Counted from the first letter of the stretch, positions 12,201-22,500 are shown. The stretch: DNA of 64,000 bases from Atherinomorus stipes (GCA_023101725.1 JALJCO010009074.1:62001-126000); one strand, 5' to 3'. Numbers and translations are program-made. Notes: generated by a model from the letters alone, not told the origin.

Positions 12201-15200
12201 TGAAGGTGTCCTGTGGTCCTCCTGGGAAGCAGGAGAACACATTTAGTGGGTAGATCTGGGAGTTGCAGATGAGTTGGACATTCAAGGAGTGATATTGTTT
12301 ACAGATAAGGGAATGGATCCAGCGATGGTGCTTTGAAAGTCTATTACATTGTTGGTTTTCTAAAGACAAGCATTAGAATTCTTGCAAATCAGAATAATAA
12401 ATGAAAAATATGTTTTTCCTTGAGTAAGATTATAATGTTCAAGGCATGATGTGTAATATTTTGCAACTATTTCCACAATTTTATATTAAAAAATCTGACA
12501 GAAACATATCTGTAATATTATTGCATTAACAAAAGACAACACAAACAGTAATGCTTTGTGAAAAAAACATCTCCAGGAATTTTCCCCTCTATTTTCCTTC
12601 TCATGCAATTAGCTATGCTGATACTGCTACATAGTAGAAGTGAAGGGAAATTGTTCAAAAATATTAGTGGATAACATGAGTGGATAGTGATCACTGGTAT
12701 GTACTGCTTTGTGTTACTGAAACAATATAAGGAGTATTTTTAGCAAATACTCTCTGCCAAATTTGTTATCAGCAGCATCCCAGAGTTGCAGCCTAGAGCA
12801 GTTTTTTACACCCACAGATAAGATCCAGTTTATTTATCTAAAAGAAAGAATACACAACTTCTAAGTGCGCCTGGATATCACTGTACTCGATCAGAAAATT
12901 TGATTTTAATCTAGTAAAACATATGTCCTGTATTTTTTGGTACATAAAACAGTTACCTATTCCTGTTGCTATTGGTTGATGTATTGAATAGTCTGCATGC
13001 GTTTTGCAGACTTGCTCAGTCGAACAGTGGAGGTGCTATAAAAGGCTGTGTGATCGTGTTGAGCACCTCTAGCATCAGCATCATATTATGAACCGGCTAA
13101 TTATTCTGGGAAAATTTCTCTCAAGATGCTCCTCTGTTTCTTTCCCGTGATGCCTCTTCTCTAATCATCTCATCATCTACCCGTTATTCTGTTCTCCGGT
13201 CTCATTTACATCTTCTGTTTCTTCTTTCTCTTTTGCCAACTTTTCTTTAGGGCACAGTGAACAATCAGACAGGTATTTTCCCAGAGACCTTTGTGAAGAT
13301 TATTAAACCCCTCCCAGAGAGTGATTCAGATGGTGAGAGTGGAGGCCACATGTACAGCTGCCTCCGCTGCTTCCTGCTCACCCCATCTGGAGTTGAAACC
13401 AGGTCTGTAAGACAGAATAAACTGATGGGAGATTGCTAATGTGCTAAATGCAATATTTCTAACATTAGACTGAAACAGGTTTAACTTGTGCTGTAGATGA
13501 AATGGAATAACACAATACTTTGCACTGAGTGTAAACTAATAAGTGAAATTGTTCATTAATATTTCTCGTAATTATACTCTCTGGGATGTACCAAAGTATT
13601 TAGCATCATAAAATGGCTGTTAGGCAGGCAACTTGGTCCCAGTTTGATAAATGTGGTCTAATCAGAGGATAATTACATGTCCCTTCTTACTCAGAGATGT
13701 GTGTGTACAAGAAGATCTCACCATCCAACCCACACACAAGGATCTGCTGTCTCGGATGAGGTAAATATTCTACCTCTAATTTTTTTTTCTGCCAAATCTG
13801 TTTTACAAACCCCCATTTTGTATTTTGCATTTTTCTAAAATGCAAAAATGTTATAACAAAAATACTTTATATAAAAAAAAGAAAAAACTAGTACAGTATT
13901 TATTTTCCCTTCCAGGATTAATAAAGTATTTATAACTCAATTTAATTTCTAACCCATGCTCACTAGTCGTAATAGTCAAACTAGTACGTAATCCTAACCA
14001 GTTGAATTGCATGTGGACAGTGTTGGATTATCTGCACACAGGTTGCTGCCAAACATACTTTGATTATCCTACTGTGTTTAAACAATGTTGCTTTTATTGT
14101 CTTTAAATTTTTTGCCCTTTTTGCTTTGCAGTCAACTTTTTTTTTTAAGTGCGTGATATTTTACATTTGTATGTTAGAATTTATCTGAGTTGAAATACAA
14201 TAAATTTGGTCAGTTAAGGTTCCTCAAACAATCTCCCCTTTTTTGTGTTTGTTAGATAAAGGTTAGATTTTCCAACTTCACTGAAACAACATGTTTTCAG
14301 TATAAGAGGAGAAAAGTAGAAAAAGTGAATGAAAGATTTAGAGTATGTGGGAGAGACACTGACATGGGCATTAGGTGCGGACGGTTATTGTGTCTGACTT
14401 CACACCTGCGAGCAAATTCGAACACCTTCCAAATATGTGATAATGAAATATTTAATGGAAACCTGAAGTGAAAACAGCCAAAGAGAAAAAATTCTGGTAA
14501 TTTGAGGGTTTGTGTTTACATGTCATCTTCATTGATCTCATGCTGGCTCTTTGTGCTCCTTTCTGTTCAGTCTGTCTGCAAACTGTTGTAGCTTTTATTT
14601 CCCGTAGTTGTTTTCGTTTTCTGTCCCTCCTGGTGAGCTCTGTTGTAGATGGTCGCCTTCACCTTTGACTTCAGACGTAACAAAAACAAGACTTCTGCTT
14701 TCTTGTTCTTTACCCAAAATGTCAGCATGTGTTTGTGCAACTCCAAACCAAAATAAGTGATAGAACAAAGCCAGCAACTCACTGCTGCTTCCCATCTTCA
14801 TGCAACTAAACTGCCTATTTGGCAAATGACTTGACATGCTAGCAGATCACAGTTGTTTCTATTTTCCATTATAGAGTTAGTCTCTTCTGTCAACTGTATG
14901 CTGTATAACCTGATTAGGCCTTTACAGTCAAATATAACCAGTTTTTAGTGCATCATTGCATGCTGTGTGATCATCTGAGTTGCATTTCACTTCCCCAGTA
15001 AAGTCCTACCAGAGCACATTTCCATATTTAGTGTAGCTTCCTTATGTGGCAAGGTATGCAACAGAAGGCCCGGGCGGGATTCGATCCCCAGGTGAGAGTC
15101 ATGCTGCGCGCTTACCAGTCAGCCAAAGGGATATCCCTGTGGCCAAGTAGCCAGGACGCATGATCAATCAGAGGCAGAGTCACACTTACATGCTCTTATA

Positions 15201-17355
15201 AATTAAACTGATGCTGACCTTAAAGTCACTGGCGTCATTTGACATCTTTCCACATCTGAATATTCGCTGCCAACCTTTGGAGCTGCAGGAAACTCTGGTG
15301 GAGCTTCTTGATGAAAATCAGGCTTCAATCATGTTTTTTAGTATAATTATCACCTGATCCGGTAGATGGCAGTGCCAAATAAGCTTATAACTGCTTTGTC
15401 GTGAAGCAGGAAATTGAGGGTTTATTGTCTTGTGCTGAGAAAGAGAATAAGTGAAGCAATCAAAATCAAAGCAATTCATGCCATTTAAGTTAAAGCAAAG
15501 TATGTGTCATAGAGGTTTGGTGAGGAAGAGTGTCACGATCATTCAAAGATGTGATCAACGGGCAACTTTGGCTGCAATGTGCGCTAGCAGCCTTTACAGA
15601 TGAAAGTAGGCTGAGCTGTTAGCATCATGGCGTCACGTGGGCGGGTGCTTTCATTCCGAGCAGCCCGACTCATAGCTGAATCCAGATCAGAAGGTACCCG
15701 ATCCAGACTTGTTGGGCTGGATGGAGGGAGGGAGGGATGAATGGAGGGATGCATAGACTTTTCTTTTTTGTCAAACATTATGTTGTGAAACAAAATAGCT
15801 GTTGGTATATAGTAAATAAATTACACTATTTTGCCACTAAAACCAGTGTAGTTTTTGGTGTTTCATTTGAGTAAACAGCTGTTTAGATGTTCCAAGTGTC
15901 AACAAAGTAAAATATATTGGCATCAAAGTCACTTTTCTGCTTTAAGTGCCAGTTGCACAAAAAGCTATTTTTTCATTTTTTTGGTCAAAAACAGGCATTT
16001 TTGCTGCAACCACTGTACCATTTCCCCTGCAGAGTGCTGAAGAACGGAAAAAGCCAGGAGTAAACTTTTGTTTTCTAATGAAAAAAGAGTTTATGCTTTC
16101 TTTTGGTAGTTTCCGTGTTTCTGTAGTACTAGAACGCAATATTCTGAGGGTCCTAAAAGATGAGGCAAAATGCTCAAAAAAAGCTGGCTGTATGGGGCTC
16201 ACTGACTGCCAACTACAGCTGGCAGTCAGAGAGTTAAAGGCTCACACTTTTGGCCTTTCACTCTCAGTAATTTATATGTAAGGTTGCAATGACAAACAAG
16301 GATGAGCAAAGGACTGCTGATTGTCCGGCCAACCCTGAAGGAGAGATTTCGTCACTGTGTGCCACACACTTGCAGATTGAAGGTATCCTCGCTAATCAGA
16401 TTCACTCACTGGAGGACCTTCAACTTCCCTCTCATTCTCCTCACCTGCAGCACCGTCAACAAATGCATGTGCTCATTACGCAATCTGTCCTTCTTTGTTT
16501 TAATCTCTTCCATTCACATTCTCCCTCTATCTCTCATTTATTTGCTAATTTAGATAGGTGAGTGTTGTGATGTTTTGCCCCCCTCTTCCATTCATACCCA
16601 GTTAATTTCCACTGCTTATCTGCTCATTATTGTTTCTCTGTGTTCAGACCTATTGTGCCCTGGAGTGGGATGAACGAGACCCTGGTCTTGAGTTTTAATA
16701 TGGCACAGCACTGATAAAGAAAGGGGGGGGAATTGGCAGATGGGAGGAAGTGGTGAAGGTAGGAGTGGTGGTGGATGAACATAGTATGTAGGGAAAGAGC
16801 AGGATCTTTGCATGACAAATAACCAGAATACTTGAAAAACAATCTAATCATGTCCATTTTTTTTTATTACTAATTTAAAGTAGACAAGCTGTTTATTTGG
16901 TAGTTTTGTTCTTGTACAGCTACTGTCACTGGTTTAGCATCTACTCCCCTTTTGTTCATGCATTGCAAACATCTCTATTGTGTTCTCCCAAACCTTGAAA
17001 AAGGCTGAAATTGATTTAAGTTGGACCCATTTCTTCGGTTTATTCCTTGGTAACTGTGATGTCACACTCCATCTCAAAGAAATACTGTACAGGTGAGATG
17101 CAGAGGCTTCTCTGTTAAGGCTGTCTACATGTTTTTGTCTCTCTCAGGGATGTTTTCAAGGTGGATGATATTGCCCTGAACTACCGTGACCCAGAAGGGG
17201 ACCTTATTCGTATACTTGACGATGAAGACATTCAGCTGATGATCAAGGAAGCCAGCGGTCAGCAGGGAAGAGTCAATAGGCCTGTCAATCAGTTTCCATG
17301 GGAACTGCATGTGACCATGGCCTCTGACCTTTCTGTTTACAACACTGACGCCTGA
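3118..17355 (+). CDS. ncf4: p40phox (neutrophil cytosol factor 4), 3' part: SH3 and PB1 domains, four exons
   Basis: Exons 3118-3216, 13251-13402, 13695-13760 and 17148-17355 join in phase to 525 nt (174 codons plus TGA). All junctions are AG/GT, and the phases 0, 2 and 2 agree. The product starts inside an SH3 domain ([38 protein letters not shown]). An acidic/serine linker follows, then a PB1 domain ([17 protein letters not shown]) with the acidic OPCA-type segment [17 protein letters not shown] and the C-terminus FPWELHV...VYNTDA. The order and spacing match the C-terminal half of vertebrate p40phox, which is about 339 residues in mammals. In that family, p40phox binds p67phox through its PB1 domain and membrane PI3P through an N-terminal PX domain, supporting phagocyte superoxide production. 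The PX exons and start codon are not in the window. Assignment by remembered family similarity is strong; the orthologue name is an inference. Confidence 0.92.
3217..3600 (+). repeat. Purine-rich (GA) intron tract
   Basis: Immediately after the ncf4 donor, about 350 bases are strongly biased to A and G on the plus strand. The open frames through it are low-complexity (RER/GKE-type on plus, serine/proline/leucine-rich on minus) and are not genes. Confidence 0.7.
4300..4985 (-). mobile_element. LINE reverse-transcriptase C-terminal fragment
   Basis: Reading leftward on the minus strand, the translation runs through [10 protein letters not shown], then [13 protein letters not shown] and [20 protein letters not shown]. 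These match the conserved tail of a common fish non-LTR retrotransposon ([10 protein letters not shown] ... RIERSQLRWFGHLVRM). Several stops and frame changes show it is dead. It sits antisense in the 10-kb ncf4 intron. Confidence 0.75.
5660..5860. mobile_element. hAT-like element remnants
   Basis: CCGTCCCCAATTAGTGGCC followed by TGCGGGCCACATCCGTCCCG is the style of ends seen in hAT/Charlie-like repeats. About 120 bp on, CAGTGTTTCCAACCGTTACA and GGGCGCCCCCCT look like another such end. I could not find matching right ends, so limits are approximate. Confidence 0.35.
5861..7779. other. ncf4 intron, unassigned sequence
   Basis: There are only short frames, none matching a family I recognise. 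The frame at 6921-7211 (acidic start, [21 protein letters not shown]) is too short and unsupported. The sequence may be decayed transposon. Confidence 0.3.
7780..8162 (+). mobile_element. LINE fragment, reverse-transcriptase tail (left part of a broken copy)
   Basis: Plus-strand frames read [14 protein letters not shown], then after a frameshift near 7885 [32 protein letters not shown] and FKTIAPR. This is the thumb/C-terminal region of L2-like LINEs. Translation stops being LINE-like exactly at CCCTAGAC (8155-8162), where a MITE begins. The missing continuation (LWNDLP...[15 protein letters not shown]) is found at 10302-10420. Confidence 0.8.
8163..8376. mobile_element. hAT-like MITE with about 40-bp inverted ends
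   Basis: The left end is CAGGGATCCCCAATTCCGGT. The right end is its inverted copy, ending GGGGATCCCTG. The inverted similarity continues through CCTCGAGG...CCGGTGTCCTGCAGG on both arms. The preceding 8 bp are CCCTAGAC. The matching CCCTAGAC is split: CCCT at 8377-8380 and CCCTAGAC at 10298-10305, because another element landed in it. The 8-bp duplication and CAG...CTG ends fit the hAT superfamily. Confidence 0.75.
8381..10297. mobile_element. Probable solo LTR or LTR-only element, 1.9 kb, in a MITE target duplication
   Basis: The segment begins TGTTGTGATT and ends CACTACA, that is TG...CA. It is flanked by the 4-bp direct repeat CCCT (8377-8380 and 10298-10301). Removing it restores one intact CCCTAGAC target duplication for the neighbouring MITE and one continuous LINE reading. 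No protease, RT or integrase is seen inside, and no internal repeat of its own start was found, so a long solo LTR is the simplest reading. An AATAAA-rich stretch lies near 9600. The orientation is undetermined. Confidence 0.55.
10302..10440 (+). mobile_element. LINE fragment, 3' continuation of the copy at 7780-8162
   Basis: The sequence reads RLWNDLP, then [18 protein letters not shown] and a stop. This is the usual C-terminus of the same LINE family. It resumes at the base expected from the left part once the MITE and the LTR-like segment are removed. Confidence 0.7.
10441..13250. other. ncf4 intron, mostly unassigned
   Basis: Around 10870-10990 (GGAGCCAGCCCTTAGCGGCC) there is a word I associate with dispersed fish repeats. 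The rest has only short frames and AT-rich sequence. At 13030-13075 GAGGTGCT and AGCACCTC form a small inverted pair. There are no further exon candidates. Confidence 0.35.
13251..13402 (+). CDS. ncf4: ncf4 exon: C-terminal half of SH3 domain, linker, start of PB1
   Basis: The acceptor is ttttctttag. The first codons ([18 protein letters not shown]) complete the SH3 fold with the G-x-F/P-x-x-FV motif. The linker [13 protein letters not shown] is acidic and serine-rich. LRCFLL then aligns with the first PB1 strand (LRCYYY in mammals). I end the exon at accag|gtctgt because the last AG plus the next exon's A makes Arg, and the residues LRC...ETRDV then align with the family without gaps. An earlier donor-like site in the linker (gatg|gtgaga, near 13330) would remove the PB1 start and was not chosen. 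Confidence 0.85.
13695..13760 (+). CDS. ncf4: ncf4 exon: PB1 domain, first helix
   Basis: This is a short 66-nt exon with acceptor ttactcag and donor atgag|gtaaat. It reads [21 protein letters not shown] plus split arginine codons at both ends. It aligns with DIAVEEDL...KDLLELTR of mammalian p40phox. Phase 2 on both sides keeps the frame with its neighbours. Confidence 0.88.
13761..15044. other. ncf4 intron with a LINE-type tail
   Basis: TTCCCTTCCAGGATTAATAAAG at 13908-13929 resembles the 3' tail of the LINE family seen at 45.14 kb and 37.67 kb. Nothing else is recognised, including in the frames at 14567-14837 on the minus strand. Confidence 0.35.
15045..15150 (-). repeat. tRNA-like repeat with palindromic head, copy 1
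   Basis: The minus strand carries an A-box-like TGGCTGACTGG (plus-strand 15115-15125) and a B-box-like GGATCGAATCC (plus-strand 15077-15087). The spacing is usual for RNA polymerase III internal promoters. Its head sits on an imperfect palindrome around AAAGGGATATCCCTGT. Related copies are at 51.7 and 60.7 kb. It is probably a tRNA-derived repeat; a functional tRNA is unlikely because no clear acceptor stem was found. Confidence 0.6.
15151..17147. other. ncf4 intron between PB1 exons
   Basis: There is no further exon. A small perfect hairpin (10-bp arms 16202-16211 and 16220-16229, CTGACTGCCA) lies near 16.2 kb. The short frames at 15942-16561 have no recognisable domains. Confidence 0.4.
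17148..17355 (+). CDS. ncf4: ncf4 terminal coding exon: PB1 OPCA region and C-terminus
   Basis: The acceptor is ctctctcag|G. The exon encodes [18 protein letters not shown], then [16 protein letters not shown] and the C-terminal strand FPWELHV, and stops at TGA (17353-17355). The acidic D/E-x-EGD...DDED cluster is the PB1 type I surface that in p40phox pairs with a basic patch of p67phox. All expected acidic positions appear present, so the domain looks intact. Confidence 0.92.
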
Positions 17356-17490
17356 GAGAGGAAGCAGACAGAGTGAAATTAAAAAAAAAAAAATCAGGTG
17401 GTCTATAAAAGATAATGATGCTTTTATTCCTGCCTGTTTCATTTAATGGCCCATATATTTCACTTAGCATTAAAATAATTTAATACGATT
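17356..17490 (+). promoter_or_regulatory. ncf4 3' UTR with likely polyadenylation signal
   Basis: The sequence after the ncf4 stop codon is AT-rich and contains an A13 run. The hexamer ATTAAA at 17469-17474 is the commonest variant poly(A) signal, about 115 bases past the stop. The real cleavage site cannot be fixed from sequence alone. Confidence 0.45.
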
Positions 17491-17660
17491 TTGGTGATTG
17501 GTTTTCTTTACTTTTTCCATGTTTGAATGCTATACGTGTTGTTTTGGCCTTGTACTGTGTTCTGAACTGGGTTAAGAAGACCTTTTCTTAAAGGAAAAAG
17601 TTATAGAAGATGCTTTCGACATTTCAGAAAGCAGAAACTGTTAGCGAGTTTTTGAATAAT

Positions 17661-17670
17661 GCGCATGCGC
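17661..17670. promoter_or_regulatory. NRF1-type site
   Basis: TGCGCATGCGCG (17660-17671) matches the NRF1 consensus YGCGCAYGCGCR. It lies 300 bases past the ncf4 stop in a locally CpG-richer patch. A donor-like CAG|GTACAG follows near 17750-17760. It could mark the first exon of an unseen downstream gene or be a chance or repeat-derived site. Confidence 0.35.
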
Positions 17671-17950
17671 GAGAACAACCTGCAAGATTCACAGCTCCCT
17701 CCTCCGGCCACAGAACAACGTGAACAAGCCACTCTGGTGTTTATCAGACAGCAGGTACAGATTCTCCATCATGTCACAGACACAAGTAAACGAAATGTTG
17801 TTGTCTGAACGTCGCTAACTGCTATCAGAATGATTGTTAGCTACCTGCTGTAAACATCAGACGACAGTAAGCCGCTTCCGGCATGCAGTGTTACTCTCGC
17901 CAATCAATCACTCTCATTGATCAGTCTCGCCTATTACTTGTTGAATTGAT

Positions 17951-17989
17951 CGTCAATCACTCTTACTATGGTAGTAAGAGTGACTGACG
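17951..17989. repeat. Hairpin, 18-bp arms
   Basis: Arms 17951-17968 and 17972-17989 (CACTCTTACTA / TAGTAAGAGTG core) pair with one mismatch around a 3-base loop. It lies next to the left end of a possible inverted-repeat element at 17993. Confidence 0.7.
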
Positions 17990-17992
17990 GGC

Positions 17993-18644
17993 CAATAGAC
18001 AAGTTTCACGGACATTTCCGTTTTACTTCCGCTGTCAATCAATTTCTGCCAAGCGCTTCTGGTCGATAATATCTGCATTCATTTACACTGAGTAGTGATG
18101 TCTCTAAAATGATAACATTCTCATGTATTTCATATAAAAGAACATGTTTTATTACTTCCTCACCTGCTACGACACTGAACTGGGAGGATAATATGATGAA
18201 ATGACCTGATGTAACTAGTAATATATTTTTGTTCTTTGTTGAGTCCTATGGTGAGTGAGATGGCTTGAGTGGTAGTTACGGTGGATTTTTTTTTTTTCAG
18301 TTAATGAGGATGGAGAGTTTGAGACAGCGGGCTGCACCAGGTGGTCGGTCACTTAGCTGCGTGGCTGCCGTCCGATGGTGAGTTCGCTCAGTTTACAAGG
18401 TTCATATTTAATTATTTTCACAAGCTGCTGCAGCAACGTACTGCAGAAAATGTCCGAGACCGCTTTTTGGGTTTAACAATATCCACTTTTCAGTCATCGT
18501 GTTCGGGGGCTCTTCCTATGTGTGTTGATGATTTGCATATGTCCTCAGTGTGAAATATCCTGTAACCGTGGTAACCGGAGGCCCTTGGCAGAAAAGAGCA
18601 GACATGGCGGCTCCCATGGTTTCGGCCGTCAAACTTGTCTATTG
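17993..18644. mobile_element. Possible MITE, 19-bp inverted ends
   Basis: CAATAGACAAGTTT(C)ACGG at 17993-18011 recurs inverted at 18626-18644 with one mismatch. No target duplication is visible, so the element limits or origin are uncertain. Confidence 0.45.
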
Positions 18645-19560
18645 ACAAATAAAAAAGTTAAGGAATGCAGAGGTGGTTGCCGGATGTTTTTCCAGCCTTA
18701 TTACATTCACAACTGATGTATAATGATATTTATATATTTAAAGCTTTTAATTAATCATAGCGTATGGGGTAGTGAGCCGGATTTCATTGAATATTGCAAA
18801 AAAATATTGAAAGAAACACCTTCTATAACGCCTTTAAAAGGTTGAGGTTAGCTTAAGAAAAACTGAAAATAACTTCACTCGGTGAGAAAGTAGCAGATAT
18901 TTCAAAAAGTAACATAAGGCAGAGGATGAATCTGGGGAAATTGAGGCTTTAATCCGTTACTGATAAGTGATTTTTCATGCTAAGTATGCACATATTTCCA
19001 CATTGACTCACTGTACACTGTCTCACATCCCTCCACACAATTTTGTAACTAAACTCATGGAACTAAATTGTGAAAATGTGGCTTTCTCAGCCCTCCCAAG
19101 ACAAGAATCTGTAGCTTAAAAGGTGGTTAAATGGCATTTTGCTGCTATTGAGACCACCCCCCCCCCCCCCCCCCCCGAATGGTCTGACACTCATCATTAT
19201 GCAAATTAAAGCATGTTAAGAATAAGTAAAGTATTCAACAACAGTTTAGAATATTTGCACAAATTCTTAGAATGATAATTCAACCTTTATATTTGGTAGA
19301 AATCAAAAGAAAAACACTTTTCAAGTTTTGTTTTTAACAAGGTGAAGATTTAACATTTGTTTGTAACGACCAGCAAACCGACACGTTCAGCTTGTCTCCT
19401 CTTAAAATAAACAAGTTCAATCCGTCCCTGCCAGTAGGTGCCACACTAACACACTCTTACTCAATTAGCATTAGCAGCATTACAGAACTGGCTAACTGTT
19501 AATTAACATTAGAAAATATTTAATTTGCATGTCCAGGAGGAAAGTAGCAACCTCCATGGG
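18645..19560. other. Intergenic, with poly-C tract
   Basis: AT-rich sequence. A run of about 20 C at about 19156-19176 is the only distinctive feature. Confidence 0.5.
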
Positions 19561-19569
19561 GCTTTTGAG

Positions 19570-20155
19570 TAGCCTGGTACACCAGCCTGACTAATGCAAT
19601 GTATGAGATACACGGCAAGTCAGTCTGGATTCCCTCCGTTGGAGACTGATTTCCAATGCGAGACGAGAGGCGGGACTAACAGGAGGAAAGTGAACCGGAG
19701 AGAACCAATCAGAAGTGACTGTAGCTGGCATAGCTCGGCACTCTGTTGCTACGTTTCTATGGCGACGCCGGAAGTCAGCGTTTACACGTTGTTTTTCCCT
19801 CTCTATTTAATGTAGTTTTCTTGTGTATATTAACAAGAATGTTTGGTTTTATTATTATAAATACTCTGTTACATGTCAGCTTTGTTTATTGCTGAACTAC
19901 TAATATGAGAAAGCGTTTGTGTCGCACGTCATGTGACTATGACCCGGAAGCTGTTAGTTACGCACCAAAACAGAGCAGAAACAGCGGTGGAGATGTCGGA
20001 GGAGTTTACATTCATCTGTTTATAATTCTACTGCTGCACTGTGATTGGTCCGGTCAATTTTTTACCGGAGTGGAATCATTCTCCAATGGAGGGAGCCCAG
20101 ACTGACTTGCCGTGTATCTCATACATGGCGTTTGTCAGGCTGGTGTACCAGGCTA
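19570..20155. mobile_element. 586-bp non-autonomous DNA transposon with 9-bp target duplication
   Basis: The ends are TAGCCTGGTACACCAGCCTG and its inverted copy CAGGCTGGTGTACCAGGCTA, within inverted arms of about 85 bp. The arms share ATGTATGAGATACACGGCAA and GTCAGTCTGG. Both sides are flanked by GCTTTTGAG (19561-19569 and 20156-20164). The 9-bp duplication suggests a MULE-type element; the terminal sequence alone does not prove the superfamily. No transposase frame is present. Confidence 0.85.
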
Positions 20156-20164
20156 GCTTTTGAG

Positions 20165-21843
20165 ACCCTTTGCTACCTTCACCCTCATCCTGCCTCATTT
20201 TTTGTCTGCTTGAATTTGATAAATGTAAAGCAAGGAAGATGTTGTTTCTATACATAGCAATCTTGCTAGCAACTCTGGAGCTAATGCTAATGGCAAAGAA
20301 TCCCGACATTAACATGGAAATCAGATGTAAACATTTCCTTTTAAACCTGTCAAAATTGATTAAAACAATTATTTATATGCTGTAAAAAATTGGGGGATAA
20401 AATTAAAACTTTTATTCTGCAGCCCTCTAAATGTTCTGTGGAAGTATTATTTTTTAAAGAATAATTGTTTAGTTGAAAAAGTTATAGCTCTCACCTTTAA
20501 CTTTGGGAGCAGGGCCACACCTCAAACACACCTGGTTCTAATCTCATTTCTTCATCCAGCACACCTTCATACTGTACGCTCGTTCACTTCCTCAGCTCAC
20601 TTTGTCTCGTTTGGCGTGGTCCTTGCTCGTGAGGAGGAAGTTCATCTTTGCTTACCTGTGTTTGAGTGAGCACAACAGCATACCACGGCTCTGTCTTGTT
20701 CACGCCACACTTTCACTTTTCTCCCATGTGGCTCCATTTTATTTACACTCGCCTCGGGAAAGTCAGATATTGCTTTTGCTGCCAGGGCATTTTTTTTCAT
20801 AGTTAATGCAAAGTTATTCTTCTCATATTCCTTTTTAACAACCTCTTCCAGGCACTATGAAAGTTATGAATTTTTAAAAATTGTTTATTACACCAGAGGT
20901 GGCTGATACTTACCTGTGCGCAGATGTAAACATGCCTATATTAATGTGTGTGTGTGATTTTTCTAGGTGTACAGAGACACCGACATACTACAAATGAAAC
21001 ATGCATGTTATTGGAGGCATGAAGTTTAAATCTTATCATTTTTAGATATAGGAAAGCGATGTTATTGTCATTCTGGTTAGAAATCCAACTCATTGTAGAC
21101 CACTGTCCAAAACATCAGCTATTTTGGAAGCTCTAAATGCCGTTAACTCTCTATCTGAGGGTGCAGCTGGGATCTCTGGACACATGTAGGTGTAAATGGT
21201 GCTTTTTTATGTGTTAATGGATGTTTTTGTGACGATCTGCTCCTGTGAGGCACAGCTCATTGTCCTGCATAAATGCATCTCTCTAATGTGATGTTGGTGA
21301 GTTGTGTTCAAAGAATGTGATTTTATTCTTGTTGGCTGAAAGCAGTAAAAAAAAAAAAGAAAAACTGTAGCATAAACAACAGAAATATTTGGAAACGGAC
21401 AAAAGTAAGCACTATCTCTGCCACAAATTCATTACAATGCAAATCAAAGTACAGAGGCAATTAAAAACGAGGGCATGTCCTTGATAAACCAGCTTGTTTG
21501 TTTGTTTAATTTTTATACATAAGCTCCTATTTTCAATTACATTGATTGGTTTCTTCATTTATGAAGAGTGAGTGAAATTTGCTCTTTTCTGGTGCTTGGG
21601 CTGCCAATGTATGGGTTTAACTTTAGAATTTAATTCATGTACTGTAGACCAAAACATAGACATGGCTCATAAGCAGTCACTTGTTTGTCTCACAGAGCTC
21701 TGATTGCACTGAGTGGCTGCTTCTTATTGTGATAAAAGAAGGGTATTGTGCAGCCAATGGCATAAATCTGCTGGAAGTTTTTATGCAGATTTAGTTAGGG
21801 CTTTTATTCAGAGAAGCTAGAAGGTTTAGATCATTACTGATGG

Positions 21844-21844
<1 letters not shown>
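20165..21844. other. Intergenic, nothing recognised
   Basis: There are short frames only, with one A-rich stretch near 21345. No exon, RNA or transposon end could be supported. Confidence 0.4.

Positions 21845-21906
<62 letters not shown>
21845..21906. repeat. (AT)n microsatellite
   Basis: About 30 AT units directly abut the Tc1-like fragment that follows. Confidence 0.95.
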
Positions 21907-21910
<4 letters not shown>

Positions 21911-22425
21911 CAACCATGCTTGATTCGCCTACAAACTCACCTGACCTGAACCCCATCAAAAACATGTGGGGCATTGCCAAGAGAAAGCTGAACGGGAAGA
22001 GACCAAACAATAAAGAAGAGCTCAAGGCTGTGATGGAAGCATGTTTTTTCTTCCATAACACCTGAGATATGCCAGAAGCTGGTAGCATCCATGCCACGCC
22101 GGGTTAATGCAGTCATTCAAGCAAAAGGGGCCCCAACCAAGTACTAAGTACAGATGCAAGATTTTACTTCAGGAGGCCCGACTTTTTTGTACTTAAAGGG
22201 TCTTTTTTAAATTGATTTCATGCAAAATTCAAATTTTTTGAGTTTTAGAATTTGAGGTTTTCTTAAGCTGCAAGTCCTAATCAGCAACACTCAAACAAAT
22301 AAAAGCTTGAAATATATTGATTTGCATATTATTTGTCTATACAATATGGAAATTGCACCTTTAAAGTTGAATTATAGAAATACATGAACTTTTTCAGGAT
22401 ATTCTAATTTTTTGGGTAGTACCTG
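21907..22425 (+). mobile_element. Tc1/mariner transposase C-terminal fragment and 3' end
   Basis: The plus strand reads SPDLNPIKNMWGIAKRKLNG then RPNNKEELKAVMEA. This includes the region of the last catalytic acidic residue of Tc1-like DDE transposases (SPDLNPIE...W; here E is replaced by K). Later words (CCACGCCGGGTTAATGCAGT, CAAAAGGGGCCCCAACCAAGTAC) match the usual C-terminus. The N-terminal and central parts are absent; the AT microsatellite replaces them. Confidence 0.75.
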
Positions 22426-22500
22426 TGTGTGTGTGTATATATACATATATATATGTGTGTGTGTGTGGGGGGGGGGGTGCGTGTGCGTGTGTGTGTAAAT
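22426..22500. repeat. Mixed GT/AT/G microsatellite
   Basis: GTGTGTGTGT, ATATACATATATATAT and a G10 run alternate between two Tc1-like segments. Confidence 0.85.

Noticed and set aside
15942..16561. Overlapping frames of 83-111 codons on both strands
   Set aside because: No splice-site support, no recognised domain, and they lie inside a ncf4 intron.
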